The notes under the pieces are model-generated. The model saw only the letters and a list, made by a program, of their open reading frames with translations, did no database searches and was not told the origin of the DNA. Shown one piece after another: positions 22,980-34,882 of a stretch of DNA of 64,000 nt. How positions within the stretch are numbered: the stretch's first letter is position 1; every line of letters starts with the position of its first letter. Position numbers and translations under genes: made by a program. The stretch is from Sporobolomyces roseus (lineage: Eukaryota > Basidiomycota > Microbotryomycetes > Sporidiobolales > Sporidiobolaceae), in contig JADILM010000004.1 of NCBI GenBank assembly GCA_016617785.1, positions 310,001-374,000 of the forward strand, written 5' to 3'.

Positions 22980-24317
22980 CTAGCTTTGTCGAATAGTTGA
23001 AGTTGATCCGAAAGCGGTGAAGTGAGAAAGAAGAGAGGGGAAGGGAAAGGAAGTCTGTGTTTGCGAGGGAGGGAGGGAGGGCACGGGTGTAAGTTACTTT
23101 GCTTGATACCCTTGATCAAGTCAACGCCCTCTAAGTGGAATGAGTGGGTTCAAGCGGAAGAGCAAGTCGGAGATCGAGAAGGGGAAAGAGTTTGAAACGT
23201 ACCCTGTGATGAACTCGCTCCCTTCAAAGTAATTTACCTTTGTTCCGAAGGAGGGTGGAAGCGACCGAGGGAAGAGAACAAAGAGAAGGGAAGAGGCGTC
23301 GTCTCGCAATAATTGATTTCGGCGGAGATAGTTCCCTCTTCTCTCTTGATGCTTGAGGGCTATCGAGTGCGTTGCGACGTAGAAGTAAGTAGGTGGCGTA
23401 AGAGTCGAGAGGGTGAGGGAAGGGAAACAAGGTTTCTGTTTGAATTTCGCAAGAGAAACTTGAAAATGAAAACTCGCTAAAAGTCCGACGCTAAAGCAAC
23501 GTAGACAAAGACTCTTGAAACGCTTTCCTGAAGTGCCGACGCCGACTCGTAAGACTCTCTACCCTTGACCTCCGAAGTTTATGCCCGGGAACTTTGAAAG
23601 ACTGTCTCTCCTTTCGCACTCTCAACGTCCTGCACTTGGTGAGAGAGAAAGGTCAGCTCGAGAGACACCCACGTCAGCTCTTGAGGGCGCTGGTTCAAAA
23701 GGAACTTTACCCCTTTGTCCTCTTTCGTTTGGTGCGAAAAAGAGAGACAGCCTTCTCGCCTCAAAAAGATGATATCGAAAACGAAGCAGGCCTCCTAGAA
23801 CCTACTGAGGTTCGCTTAGCATTGTACTGTAAACGGTGAGAGTCTCAGCTCTCGGAAAAAACGGTTCCATAGCGTGAACAATGTACTTCTGTTCCCGGCC
23901 CGTCGTTGAGCTTTCCTCGCTTCTCTCTCTTTCGGATGATCTACAGCCGTTAGACGAGACACGTACAGTGTCTCCGACGAAGAGTGCAAATAGCTTTGTC
24001 TTAGCGAGAGACTCGAGCGAGAGACTTCATTTGAAACGGAGAGACCTCCTTCTTAATCCACGAAAAGAAGTCGTGTCTGTCGTATCCCTATCGGACAACA
24101 CGCCTTTCCCTCGTCTGACTCTCGAAAAGTGCAAGAATGACGAGTGAACGGTTGGAATCGAGTCGAGTCAAAGGAATGGATTGACACACTGTACTACAGT
24201 AACCGACAACTGAGGGGTACAAATTGGCTAGTTTGGTGCAGCACTCCTCATGCTGAGTGATGAGGTGGAAGTCATTTCAATGGGAACTGGATGGGTGAGG
24301 CCAGAAACCGATCGAGC
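22980..24317. other. Intergenic, about 1.3 kb
   Basis: No gene with splice-consistent coding was found. The ORFs here are short, overlap on both strands and lack domain signals. It lies between the start of the coiled-coil protein gene and the remnant of the decarboxylase 3' end. Confidence 0.45.
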
Positions 24318-25875
24318 TCACTTCTTTACGTCCTCCCTCGCTTTTCGAATACAAGGCCTAATAATTCCCTCCCAACTCTCCCTGATATGCCTCTCCTCCG
24401 TCTCCCTACTACCAACCGCCGTTCTCACGCAAACCTTCCCACCAACCTTCGTCAGTAAGCATGATACCCCTTTCCTTATTCACTCTCCTCATGAAAGCTT
24501 GATTCAAATCGTTCTCTCTCTCTATCACTCCAGTCGGATCCACTAGCCTGAATACAACAAGTGAGAAGCTTCTCGGAATGAACAAGTCGACCCCTTCTTC
24601 CGATTGAACGAGTTCTTCGATGATTTGAGCGAGTGAGATGAGTTTTCGAACATGCGAGCGACACCCGACTGCACCGAATGAGCGGAGGGTGTACCAGACT
24701 TTGAGGGAGTTGAAGCGACGTCCGAGGAATAGGGACCAGTTACGATAGTCGATCACTTGACTTGAGGTGGAATGAGCTGTTCGAAGGTAGTGAGGAGTGA
24801 CGTCTGATGCAGAGGTAAGGAGGGAACGATCTCCAATCGTGTGAGCGTATCTCTCGTAAGCGAGTGTCAGTAAGAGCGCAAGGAGCGTCGATGGCGTCCC
24901 AGAGGCATCAAGTTTAAAAAGTGACCGAAACGCTCCTGCGAAACGATAGCGAAACCGAAATCAGGACGATCTCAGTAGCTCGAGACAACAAGTAGGGCGC
25001 ACTTGTGTAAGTTGGAAACGAAGCTGTGTACTTCACCTCCCGCTACGACTTCGTCTCCCGTCTTCTCGAGGTTGACGTCTCGAGCTCTGCACTTGATTGC
25101 CTCCAAGAAACGATCTTGACGGCATTCTTCGAACGCGGGGAGACACCTGCTTAGACAGCGTCGATGAGGAGAAAGAGTGACGGATGATGAGCGGCTAAAG
25201 AAGCGAGCTGTCGGTGATCAGGTTCGGGAAATAAAAAGAGCAAGAGAGAATGGATTTGAACTCACTGACTCGGGTGATCTCAGCGATGTTGTCAATAGCT
25301 CCAGTCGACGTAGTCCCGATAGTAGCGACTATGTGAGATACGTCAATCAGTATCCGATAAGCGAACAGAGATCGGAAATCGCCAAAACTCACTCAGGATG
25401 AACGGTTTCTTTCCCTTTTCTTCCAATTCCGTCAAAACCGTCTCTAGCGCATCTCCCCTCAGAGCCCAATCATCCTCAGCGCGAGTAGGAATAGCGATGA
25501 ACTCGACGCCGAGGATCAATGCAGTTTTTGCACCGAGAGAATGAGTTTGGCTCGTTCGGAGCGTGACGAGTTCTGAGGCTTGCGTCGATGGGTGAAGACG
25601 AAGGAAGCGTTCTCTCTCTGCGATCGAAACGGTGAGCGCTCCTTCACCAGGCTTGACTTGAGAGACGACGTCGTATGACTCGATCTTGTCGAAGTAGTCG
25701 CAGACGCTGGATTCGTTTCATCAAGACTAGCGTTGGTTAAAGAGTTAGGTGAAGTTTCGGGGACTTACCGATCGATAGCAGCGTATCCTGCTTTGCGAAT
25801 CTGTCGTAGAGTCGGTGTCAGTAAGTGGACGTCAACCGAAAACGATGCGCGAGTGACTTACTGCTCTTGGTCCAT
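24318..25875 (-). pseudogene. Aromatic-L-amino-acid decarboxylase, decayed
   Basis: Family segments appear in correct order on the minus strand: an N-terminus at 25875 (MDQEQ, then RKAGYAAID and CDYFDKIESYDVVSQVKPG), RFLRLHPSTQASELVTL, QTHSLGAKTALILGVEF, ATIGTTSTGAIDNIAEI, HHPSLFLLIDA, VHSFVSNLHK with the cofactor lysine, DVTPHYLR, DYRNWSLFLGRRFNSLKVWY and a C-terminal VCVRTAVGSRETEERHI ending near 24318. The chain is broken: a one-base frame slip in the first intron region, about 100 family residues missing between VKPG and the following ALTVSIAER, a stop plus frame slip at the DAxxAGV motif, Trp lost after the cofactor lysine followed by a stop, and a frame slip before the C-terminus. Several ordinary introns (25857-25801, 25767-25713 and others) persist. 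Family: group II PLP decarboxylases. It cannot make a working enzyme. Confidence 0.8.
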
Positions 25876-26782
25876 GTTCAGCGGAAGGTGAGAGTGAGAG
25901 GAGAAAGGGACATCCAAGCGATTTCTCTGCAGAAGCACGAAGGACAAGAACAGCAAGGAAGAACGCAAGAGACTCGATCATTTGTCTCCCAAAGCTGAAT
26001 AGTGAAAACGAGCAAACCTCGCGGTCTACAGAAGCTTTCCTAATGCCGTACTCGAGCAGCTGACGACCAGGGCCCGAGCAAAGAAGCTGAGGAAGGGTCG
26101 TTTGAAGCAAAAGCGCTCGAGCGTAAGTCGAAGGGAATCCTGGCGAAAGTGGGTGAGCAAACGAAATCGTTTCGGCTTAGATTTGACGGATCAATAGACG
26201 AAAACCGGAGTAGTCGAGAGTGTTCAGTGCCGGCTCCACGACCTCTGGGGGGAACTGGCGTGAAGATGGGTAGAAAAAAGAGACTTGTGCAAGAGCTTGT
26301 CAACGAGACAGACCATTCCCGCCAGCTTTCCATAGGGCTGCAGCAGCCCTTTTGACCCGTTTCTATCCATGAAGAGCTCTCCTTGTTGCTGTCGAGGGTG
26401 AACAAATTATTGAAAGGAAGCGGGTTTCAAAGTCGAGGAGAGGGTGTACTTGGAGGGTTGAGGGTCGGGAGTACTAGAGAGTCTCTTGTTGTGATCTTGA
26501 GGTCATTGCCGAGTCATCAGATGTTGTGGTGAATGGTTTGAGGGGAACCTTTCCTCGCCTTTTCTTCTGCTTCAACCATTCGCTTTGGCACTCTCAGTCG
26601 GCTTCAGACGTTCTCAGAAACACGCAGATCTCATTCAGAAAGCTCTACTGGGCTACCGCAACAATGAGCAACCTTGCAAGCGACGAATTCGGCTCGATTC
26701 ATTCCCTTGATCTCTCGAGGTCAGCTCCCTCCTCTCCAGTCGCTCCGAGACCATGGGACTGACTATGAATCACTCATATTAG
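25876..26782. other. Intergenic, about 900 bp
   Basis: Divergent space between the decarboxylase remnant and the TPR gene. An ATG-led short ORF at about 26663 ends at a possible donor, but it does not join in phase with the TPR start, so I did not extend the gene. Confidence 0.5.
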
Positions 26783-29353
26783 ATGTTCTCGTCCAGTCGA
26801 CCAGGGGAGAAGACTTTACGAGAACAAGGGAACGAGGCATTCAAGGAGAAGGAGTGGGAGAGAGCGATTGAACTCTACACTAGAGCGATAGAGGCAGATT
26901 ACGATCCGCTGCGATCCGATCAAGAGCAGCTGGCAGCGCTGTACTCGAACCGGGCAACGGCTTATATTCAACGCTGCGAATACAGTCTAGGTGAATCTCG
27001 CATTCTTCTCCCTCCCTTTTGCTGTTTGCTGACAATGGGGTCAAAAGTCGTCAACAGCTCAAATTGATATCACCTCAGTATCTCGACTCAAGCCAGGATG
27101 GTACAGATTTTATGAACGACAGGCTCAGCTTGACATCAGAGGACAACATTTCGACTCTGCCCGACAGAACTGTATGCTTCTTGGATCAGCGCTCTTCGAG
27201 GATGGAGCTGATGACGAAATTCTTTACATAGATCAAGCTGCAGAGACGGCTGCTCGAGAGGCTGGGAGTACGAACCTAGCGGAATCGTATCGCAAATCGA
27301 GAGACCACGTTGATCGACTCGCAAGCGCTCCTCGAAGCAAGGGCTATTTCGATTACGACTTTGCCAGAACTCGTGACAGATTCTTGGCAGCTGGAGATAC
27401 TCTTGATGATCGGCCAGCTGCGAGAATCGCTATTATCGCAAAGGAGAAGATCGCGAAGGGATGGGACAGACTACTCGAGTCGGATTACGACGAAAATCCT
27501 GATGAAGCATATGAAGCGCTGTGGGACGTGATTGGTGAGCAGCCAGCTCTCTGTTCATGACTGTGTAGAGCTGACAACTGTGGTTGGGACGGTAGAGGGA
27601 CACTTTTACGAACCGATTGCGACAGCCAGTCGAACTAGACTCGCTTCCGAATCTGATGTCGCAAACAAGGTGTTCGATTGTATGCGCTCAATAGTACCCG
27701 AATGTCTCTCTTGGGACGCTTTCACGATCGATAAGCCGGAGAAGCGAGCCAACGAAATCGTTTCGCTTGTCCGCTCGATGAGACCCCCGGACGGGTTCGG
27801 AGGTTGGGTCCACTTCAGGTACGCTATATTTGGAGCTGTTAGTGCTCTCTCAATGCTGAGAACGCCGAGAGACTGCTCAGAGCGGGTCACGAGTGGATCC
27901 TGGACTATCTCAAAATATCAATAATTGGCGCTATCCGCACTTTCCACGCTACAAGCCCCGAGCCAGGTAAGTCACGGAGCTCTCTGCTTCCTTGATGTCG
28001 TTGTGAGACTGACATCAGATTGAGGTAGACATCGGATATCGATGGATCGAGGGTGCTATCACGATCGCGGAAATTCTGCAGACAGAGTTCCTACAGCTTC
28101 AGGAAAACGTGTTCAGTATAACTCTGAGAGAACACGTAACACGGGCGCGATCGTATGCGCTGTGTGAGTCTCTTATCATCCCAGACTCGCTTCGTCCGGT
28201 CGCCGCTGACCCCTCAATGAACAGTTCTCCGAATGTACGAACTCTACGGCGCAACCCAATGGGATCGAGAGAAAGTGAAAGAGCTACAGGTACTCGCCGA
28301 GAAATCGCTTGATGTACGTCCACTCATCCCGTCTCTCTGGTCTGAATTGCGAAGCGAACCTCAACTCTCGCTATTTACAGGCCGCTCTCGCGTATTACGC
28401 TGAGCAAGATCCGCTTGATGACCCTCTCGAGGAGATCATTTATCGAGTACGTTCTCATTCTCTCTATCCGTGACTGAGTCCTCGCTTTTGAGCGCGCGTT
28501 TACCCATGTTCGAAACAGAAACGACCTCTCGCAAGAGCTTTGTTTGCTCAAGCTTGGTGCATGCGAATACAAGCTCACTTCCCAGAGAATCTACGGCATT
28601 CCGTGCCGCCGCTAGCATGGCTGAACCAATCAATGCTGAAAATCGCCGTTGATCTCGGTAGATTTAACTCTTTTTTGAACCATTTTCGCTCGCGACTGAC
28701 GACTTTGAGCTCGGTTTGCAGCGAAGAAAGCGTTGGAGTACGGATCGAACGATGAGGAAGAGCAAGTCATCATCAAAGAATTCATCCTACGATGGTAAGC
28801 TTCGAACGTCGCCCTGCCGCTTCACCTGCTTGACACTACTGACACTCGTTTGTAATCTAGTGAGACTCTTGCCGGAGGGCTCACAGCCGGTGAGTTGTTT
28901 GCAAAAGCTGCCGAAATTGAACGAAATCGAGTCTTCGTCGAGAAATTCTGTATGCGACCCCCTCTACTCGCTTTTTGTGCTCAGAGCTCCGTTCTGTACC
29001 TGACGCTCTGGTGAATAAATACAGGGGGCCTACAGCAACGCTCTTCGATGGATCCAGTTTCGAATCGAGTAGCGTGTCGAATTCCTCTCGCTTGCCTCGA
29101 TAATATCGACAATTCTCGCAAAATCATCGGGGATCGACGGTTGCAGTACTGCTCTCCTGCAGCGCAACAACATATTCTCCGCACCAAACTCCAAGCCCCG
29201 GCGGTCATCTTCGGCAAGCTCGCAGAGATTCGGAATCTCGAGAGCACATTCGAGAAGAGGGAAGTTGAGGAGTTTGAGAGAAGGGAGGAGAGCGGAAGTG
29301 AGCCGAGATTGAGGATGAGGGATACGGCGGAATTCGCTAGTTTCGATGTGTGA
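26783..29353 (+). CDS. TPR-domain protein, eleven exons
   Basis: Exons 26783-26990, 27058-27534, 27596-27818, 27881-27966, 28029-28163, 28225-28313, 28381-28446, 28519-28657, 28722-28794, 28861-28949, 29025-29353; 637 codons, phases agree throughout. Residues about 8-70 form tetratricopeptide repeats (GNEAFKEKEWERAIELYTRA, ALYSNRATAYIQR), the kind found in co-chaperones and assembly factors; such repeats usually bind C-terminal peptides or scaffold complexes. Residues 70-560 are helical and well ordered without a family I can name (for example WVHFRAGHEWILDYLKISII). The C-terminus is charged (EKREVEEFERREE). No membrane segment or signal peptide. The start ATG at 26783 directly follows a TTAG, so a short upstream exon cannot be excluded. 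Confidence 0.8.
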
Positions 29354-29459
29354 ACAATCTACTCGTTTGCGCAGTCTCTCAGTCGCTCTCAACCGTTCGC
29401 TGCACAGAGTAGATCATCATGAGCATTAGTCGTTATCAATTTCATTGTCGCTATTCAAA

Positions 29460-31663
29460 TCATAACAAATACTCCTCTACCTCCTTCCTCAATCCATCCT
29501 CCCCTCCAACTTCTCTCCTCCCACGGATCCCCTCCTCCCTCTCAATCTTCCGTCTCAGATTCTCTCCGACATATCCCGGCAGCACGATCTTCCCATCATC
29601 GTCCTCCCTTGTCGGCTTCGAAGTGGGTGGTCTCGCAGTTTGAAGCAGTAGCAAACAAGCGTAACAGAGATGACTCGATAACGAAATCGATTCCTCCTCC
29701 TCGATATTCTTCGACCCTGAACCCTTCTCTAGCGAGTCGATATGCGATGGAGAGGTCGAGTCTTCGATATCGTTTGTTGACAAGAGATGATTCTTTGAAG
29801 GTTGATAAGGTGTTCTTCGTTTCCCTTCGCTTGATTCGTGAGTCGTCGATCGAGATTCGAGTGATGTTGGCGCTACCGTGGGGTTCTCGAGTGCTTGTCG
29901 AGCTGATTCGAGATCGGAAATAGTAATGGCGTGTCTCCAACCTTCAGCATTCGCTTGAGCTGGCCTGTAACGAGAGAATCTAGCACAATCAGTCTCGACC
30001 TAAGGGAGAAGTAGAAAGAAGGCTTGACGAACATCTCGCATAGCACGCAGTTGTTCCCTTCGCTTGTTGATGAAGATGGATTCTCAGAAAAGAGTGTCGA
30101 GAGATGAGCCGATCTCATCCCCAGTTTGTGAGCAGTCTTCGTAATGATCGAGACAGTACTCGGGAACTGCGTCTCGAGATTGAGCACAAAATCTACTCTT
30201 CCGCTTCGTTATCAGCCCACTCTCTTCATGACGAGAAACGAGGAAACCCAACGTACCTTCAACCAATTGACCGATCGCAATCTTCTTAATATCCCTTCCA
30301 GCATGTCCACCACTCGGTGCGAATCCCCCTACGCTAGTATCCTCGTTCACGACGACTAAACTCTCCAAACCCTCCGTTCTCGTATAATACGCGATCTCTT
30401 TCGATAAAACTTGTCCCATCGGTCTACACACCAATAATTGTTCCTCTCCCTCTCCCTCTCCTCGGTGTACGTAGTCGATGGAGATCTCTTCTCCTAAACT
30501 GTATCCCCGACCTTGAGACATCGATGAGATAGTCTTGATTCCCAATCGAGTCGAACTTTCACCCGTCAGAAGAACCTCACAGTTCTCTTGGCGAGCTGTG
30601 TGGAGGAGTAAAGAGTTGAGGAGGGTGGAGTGGAGGGTCGAGAATGAGGTGGGTGAGAGTGGGACTGGAGGGAATAGGAGGGAGAGGAGTTCATCACGAG
30701 GGGAGAGGGAGGAAGTCGAGGAAGTCGAGGAAGTCGAGGGGAGAGATGAAGAGAGGAGTGAAGTGGAGAGCGGGGACGAGGAGGTCGAGAAGAGCGAAGA
30801 GAGCTTGAGGGGAAGGAAAGTGAAGGGTGTAGTCGATTCTACGATTTGACGGATTTCTTCAGTTCGATCTTCCTGAACAGTCTCTCCTCGACACGATCAG
30901 CTTTCAAAGTTACAGAGATCATGAGAGGGATCAGAGCTGCTTACACCGAAACCAGGAATCTCGCTTTCGTCGATGAAGACGACTTTACACTGAGCGAAAG
31001 CTGGTGGAAGCCTCATTGGTTTCTTCTCCTTCTTCTTCTTCTTTGGCATCCCTTCACTAGCTTCTCCTTGATCTTCCGCTACTGTTTGTTCTGCTTCAGG
31101 TTGAGCTGGAGGTTCGGGTTGAGGTTCAGGTTGTTTGTAATAGGAATCGTTGAACAAGTCCAACATAGCTCTGTGCGATCACAATGGTTACTTCGATCAG
31201 ATCTCAGTCTGGGAGATCGATGCAGAAAGGAGCGCACCTGCTCGAAGCGCCTCCTGAGAAAGCCAACAAGACGTTACTCAATTCTTTCCTCGCCTTTCCT
31301 TTCTCCTTCCCACTCTGTTCAATCCCTCCATACGCTTCGAATCCATTCGTAGATACCACCTTGGCACCCATCAAAGATCTCCTAAATCTCGTCTTGAAAG
31401 AAACGAGGAAACAATCACTGCGATCAAGTGAGAATTAGCAAGATCTCGAAGTAAGGGGAAAGAGAGGAAGGCTTACTGGCACCACGCAGTTTCCCGGACT
31501 ACAATCTTTGGTGGTTGACCGCATCTTGCACAGGTTGAGGAAGGTGGAGGCAAGACTGAAGATTCCAAAAAGTAAGCAAGAGAACGACGAGGAGAGCAAG
31601 GGAAGACTCACTTGGAATCTGTTCTGATTGTTCATCCTCTGCTGATGGTTGTCCACAAGACAT
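29460..31663 (-). CDS. NCS2: Cytoplasmic tRNA 2-thiolation protein 2
   Basis: Seven exons: 31663-31612, 31555-31477, 31417-31238, 31170-30947, 30886-30257, 30192-30033, 29964-29460; 609 codons, phases agree. The N-terminal zinc-binding segment CARCGQPPKIVVRETAWC is followed by HDCFLVSFKTRFRR and the ATP-pyrophosphatase-type loop LLAFSGGASSR (about residues 94-104). RPMGQVLSKEIAYYTRTEGL and the late Cys pairs (CVLCE, CYAC) are also family marks. With its partner Ncs6/Ctu1 this protein thiolates the wobble uridine of tRNA Lys, Glu and Gln using sulfur passed by Urm1, in the cytosol. Lineage insertions are present: a Lys run (MPKKKKKEKK) and a Ser/Thr stretch before the catalytic half. It shares a 201-bp divergent promoter with the FCP1-like gene. 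Confidence 0.93.
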
Positions 31664-31864
31664 ACTGTCGTTTGAAGTGAGAGTGGCTGAGTGGAAGAAG
31701 TTCGAAGATGAGTAACTTTCGAAAAAAGTTGAATCTCTTCTTACCACTCACTTACTTCGCTTTGTATACTCAGCTACAGCTCAGATAGACTAGTACCAGG
31801 CTGAGACGTCCGCTGTATGCTCATTCGTTCAACTCGCGGCGCATTCACTCTCTCCAGAAGATCA
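31664..31864. promoter_or_regulatory. Divergent promoter NCS2 / FCP1-like gene
   Basis: Only 201 bp separate the start codons of the minus-strand NCS2 gene and the plus-strand FCP1-like gene, so both promoters must lie here or overlap the coding ends. No specific binding motif is assigned. Confidence 0.5.
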
Positions 31865-33873
31865 ATGTCAAACTACCATTTTAAACAACAGCAAACACAG
31901 GACTACACTCAGCAAACACCTAGAGGCGAACACACCAGATGGATTAGAGGAGGAGGAGCTGATCGAAGTCAGGGAGGAAGAGGAGGAAGTTGGAGGGAGA
32001 GAGACAATCAACATTACTCGTAGGTCAACCTCAAACCTGATGAGACCCTCTGGGAAGCGAACTGAACTTGTGAGTATCCCTAAAGAGCGCAAAGAAGTGA
32101 CGAACCAATCGGCGACCGAATGAACGAACCTCCCTTTTCGCCGAATTCCTCCTTCGCATCCGGTCATTACAACCCGAATCATTCGCGACCCTACTATCCT
32201 GAACCCTATTCGAGTCACTACCCCAATCACTACTCTCAAAGCCCTGCCTTTCCCTATTCTGAGGCTCCTTCCTACCCTCAAGCCGATGCTTCTCGCGACG
32301 GTTATCCGTATCAATCGTCCAGCAACTATCCCTACAACGACGAGATACCTCCACAGCATTATCACAACACCCACTATCCTGTAGATCGTTACGATCCATC
32401 ATATCCCGCTCCAGCTCCTTCCTCACTCTCGCCCTTCTCACAACCATTTCATTCGACTCAACCCGTTCACCAACCGTACGACAATGGTAGATGGCGAGGC
32501 TCAAGTCCCTCTCGGCGAGGCGGAGGAGGAGGTCAATCAAGCTCAAACTGGCGAGGCGGAGGACGAAGTCGAGATGCAGATCGATATGTTTCCGAATCTG
32601 ATCAACGATCTCTCTGGTCAACAGGCGAGTATCGACCTCTCCCACCTTCTCCACCTCGAGACCGTCAAGCTTCACGCTCTCCCTCGCCCGTTCCACATTC
32701 CTACAACTCTCCAACCCGACGCGAAAAGCTTCACAAACGACAAGGTCCCGTCCCCGTCCCATCTCCTTCCTACCTCGCAGCCGTATCCTCATCCTCATCC
32801 TCTCCCTCCCCAAGCAAGCAAGAACCGGTCTTATTGATCCTCGACCTAAATCACACGTTATTATGTCGCTCAGAGCGGAATCGAGCCGGTTCCAAAGTTC
32901 CCCTAGTACGACCCTACCTCTCTTCATTCCTCGAATACATCTGTCTCTCGCCCTCCTCCTCCTCCTTCAACTCTTCTTCTCCTCGATACCTCCCAATCAT
33001 TTTCTCGTCAGCAAGATATAGGAATGTCCTCTCACTTTTGGTCGCTCTCAACATCGTCCCCGCTTCGAAGTTGCCACCTTTCAAACCGTATGATCCGAGA
33101 GCACCGAAGGAGACTTATAAAGTGAGGAAAGAGGACGGGGACGTTGTTGAATTGGTTTGGACGAGGGAGAATATGGGGTTGAGCGATAGGGACTTCAAGG
33201 GTGATGTTGAGACTTGTAAAGATCTCGAAGGCGTCTGGAAAGAGTTTGGGTTGGGAGGAAGCGAGCAGGAGGAGGGCAGTGAGGAAATGAGAAATAGAGA
33301 GGGAGCGAAGAGGACGATTTTACTTGACGACGAACCGTCGAAAGCTGTGCGTTACTCGATACTTTTTTACATCTCTCGCCGATTCGCTGATCGTAGGACT
33401 TGGTTTCGAGAACGCAGGCTCAACAACCTTTCTCTCTCCTCCCTATCAAACCATTCATTCTTCAACCTTCCGATTTCCCACCTCTCCCAATTTTCCAACC
33501 CAAATCAGCTACTGACCTTCCCCCTCCTCCCTCCGCCGTCGAACTCTCTCCCCATCATCCATTGATGATCGGTTCGGAAGGAGTGATTGAGGATCGATCT
33601 TTACTCTCGACGATCTATCTCTTGGATCGAATCACTTCCCTTCCTTCGGCAAACCTCGCGAGGGAGATCAAAGAAGGACGATGGGAGGCTAACAGAGAGG
33701 AAGTGAGGAATGAGTTTGGAGCTGCTGGAGCGGGTGAGGATCAAGTCGAGAGGGAATTGGAGAGGAGAGGTGAAGAGGTTTTGAAGAGGGAAGGAATTGA
33801 GTGTAGGAAGGCATGGGACAAGGGTTGGAGGGAGAGAGTATTGAGGATGAAGCAAGATAGAGAGAAGAAGTGA
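31865..33873 (+). CDS. FCP1/NIF-homology protein with altered catalytic motif
   Basis: Three exons: 31865-32019, 32098-33346, 33397-33873; 626 codons, phases agree. Residues 1-280 are disordered and rich in Tyr, Pro, Ser and Gly, with RGG-like patches (RGGGGGQ, WRGGGRSR). From about residue 293 a NIF/FCP1-type fold begins (PVLLILDLNHTLLCRS), continuing through RPYLSSFLEYI and IIFSSARYRNVLSLL to ILLDDEPSKA at about 458. HAD-family phosphatases of this group use DxDxT; here the second Asp is replaced by Asn (DLNHT), the first Asp and the Thr remaining. The second motif Asp pair (LLDDEPSKA) is intact. Activity is therefore uncertain. The C-terminal about 150 residues are charged helices. Related fungal proteins include Nem1/Psr-type and mitochondrial Tim50-type members; which branch this belongs to is unclear. 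Confidence 0.8.
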
Positions 33874-34267
33874 TGAGGGACATTGAGTAAACGAGAAAGA
33901 ATGGTCATTGAAATCGCTGGTTCGATTCATGTAAGCTCGACACCTCTTGGCTGGACTCATGCCCGTGCAGCTAAGTCGCGGTTCACGTATAGTACGCTTG
34001 AGCGCGGTGTTTCCTTCGAACTCCCGCCGCTTTGGCTTCGTAGCGTTGCGGTCTCTCGAATTCGACTCTTTCCTTGAAAATGGGCTATCATTACACAATC
34101 CTGCTGAGGACGACACCACGCACGATAGATTGAGTCTACGTCGTGTTGCTCTACGTCTCACGAAAGGAGTGCTCTTTCTCGAACGAGAGGAATCTCGACG
34201 AGCATGGAGAAAGGCGAATTTCGGGTATAGAATAGTCATTTTCTCGAGCGACTCATCTCGAGCCTTC
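33874..34267. other. Intergenic, about 390 bp
   Basis: 3' flank of the FCP1-like gene up to the left edge of the duplicated block. Nothing recognisable. Confidence 0.5.
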
Positions 34268-34882
34268 TGATGATCACCGTTGTTAGATTGACCTCATCTA
34301 AAGCTGTACAGGTAAGGCTATACGGTGACTCTCCTCCCTTTGCGCCTTGGGAAGAAACACCACGCTGCTTCGGATCCCATTTCGGCACTACGCTTCGCAA
34401 AGGATTCGGTCCCGTACAAACTTTATCTATGGAATCGCACGCTAAGCGCTTATCATGAGATCACTCTATTTGATGTGAGAGAGTGTCGTAAGTGGCCTCG
34501 CCGAAGGCGATCGACTGCATTCTCACGTCGAATGCTTTACCTCCTTCATCACCCCATCACCACAATGACCTCTTCCAGCACCACGACAGAAAAGACGGCC
34601 GAGCGACGACAGCTTCGAGACGTCGCAGGCAACTTGGTGTATCGAGACAAGGACGACAATCGAGTCTTTCTATCCCACATCGCAGAATATACTTCATGGG
34701 ATGAAACAAAAATGTTTTGGACTTTCCCCCTCTTCCTCTGGCGAGTATCTCGTCTGCCGTATCAATGGATCGAGCACAACGTCTGGACCGCACCGGATCC
34801 GACCATTATCGTACCTTCAGGAAAGAAGAATCCTCTCTACTGGCCAAAATACGAAGACGAGCCTCGACCCGAGCCTGAATGA
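34268..34882 (+). repeat. Segmental duplication, copy A
   Basis: This block matches 35607-36246 in the same orientation, offset by about 1.34 kb. Shared landmarks include CTGATGATC at the left edge, CATTTCGGCACTACGCT, CTTATCATGAGATCACTC, GAGTGTCGTAAGT and a closing stretch encoding KYEDEPRPEP. Both the non-coding upstream part and the ORF are duplicated. Confidence 0.85.
34565..34882 (+). CDS. Orphan protein of tandem pair, copy A (105 aa)
   Basis: An ATG at 34565 gives 105 codons. Its sister at 35914 shares ERRQLRD, GNLVY, a central hydrophobic segment with PLF, APDPT, VPSG and a C-terminal PKYEDEPRPEP. The open frame extends upstream without a good ATG. Both copies keep a donor (GAGTGTC then GTAAGT at about 34489) and an acceptor just before AAAAGAC (34587), which would splice an upstream exon encoding YHEITLF and ECR in phase onto this frame; in that model the ATG at 34565 lies inside the intron and the true start is upstream. 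No signal peptide, no strong membrane helix, no known domain. Conservation of the protein through divergence of the DNA argues that it is, or recently was, coding. Confidence 0.55.
   Translation: MTSSSTTTEKTAERRQLRDVAGNLVYRDKDDNRVFLSHIAEYTSWDETKMFWTFPLFLWRVSRLPYQWIEHNVWTAPDPTIIVPSGKKNPLYWPKYEDEPRPEPE

Noticed and set aside
26663..26725. Upstream ATG exon (SNLASDEFGSIHSLDLS) for the TPR gene
   Set aside because: The available donor joins out of phase with the exon starting at 26783, so the start was kept at 26783.
30535..30849. Glu/Arg-rich plus-strand ORF
   Set aside because: It is the antisense shadow of the Ser/Thr-rich insert in NCS2.
32031..32927. 298-codon minus-strand ORF
   Set aside because: Antisense shadow of the Tyr/Pro/Ser-rich N-terminal part of the FCP1-like gene, with Arg-rich repetitive composition.
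33910..33960. CTGGTTCGATTC as a possible tRNA T-arm
   Set aside because: No matching acceptor stem, anticodon arm or D-arm can be folded around it on either strand.
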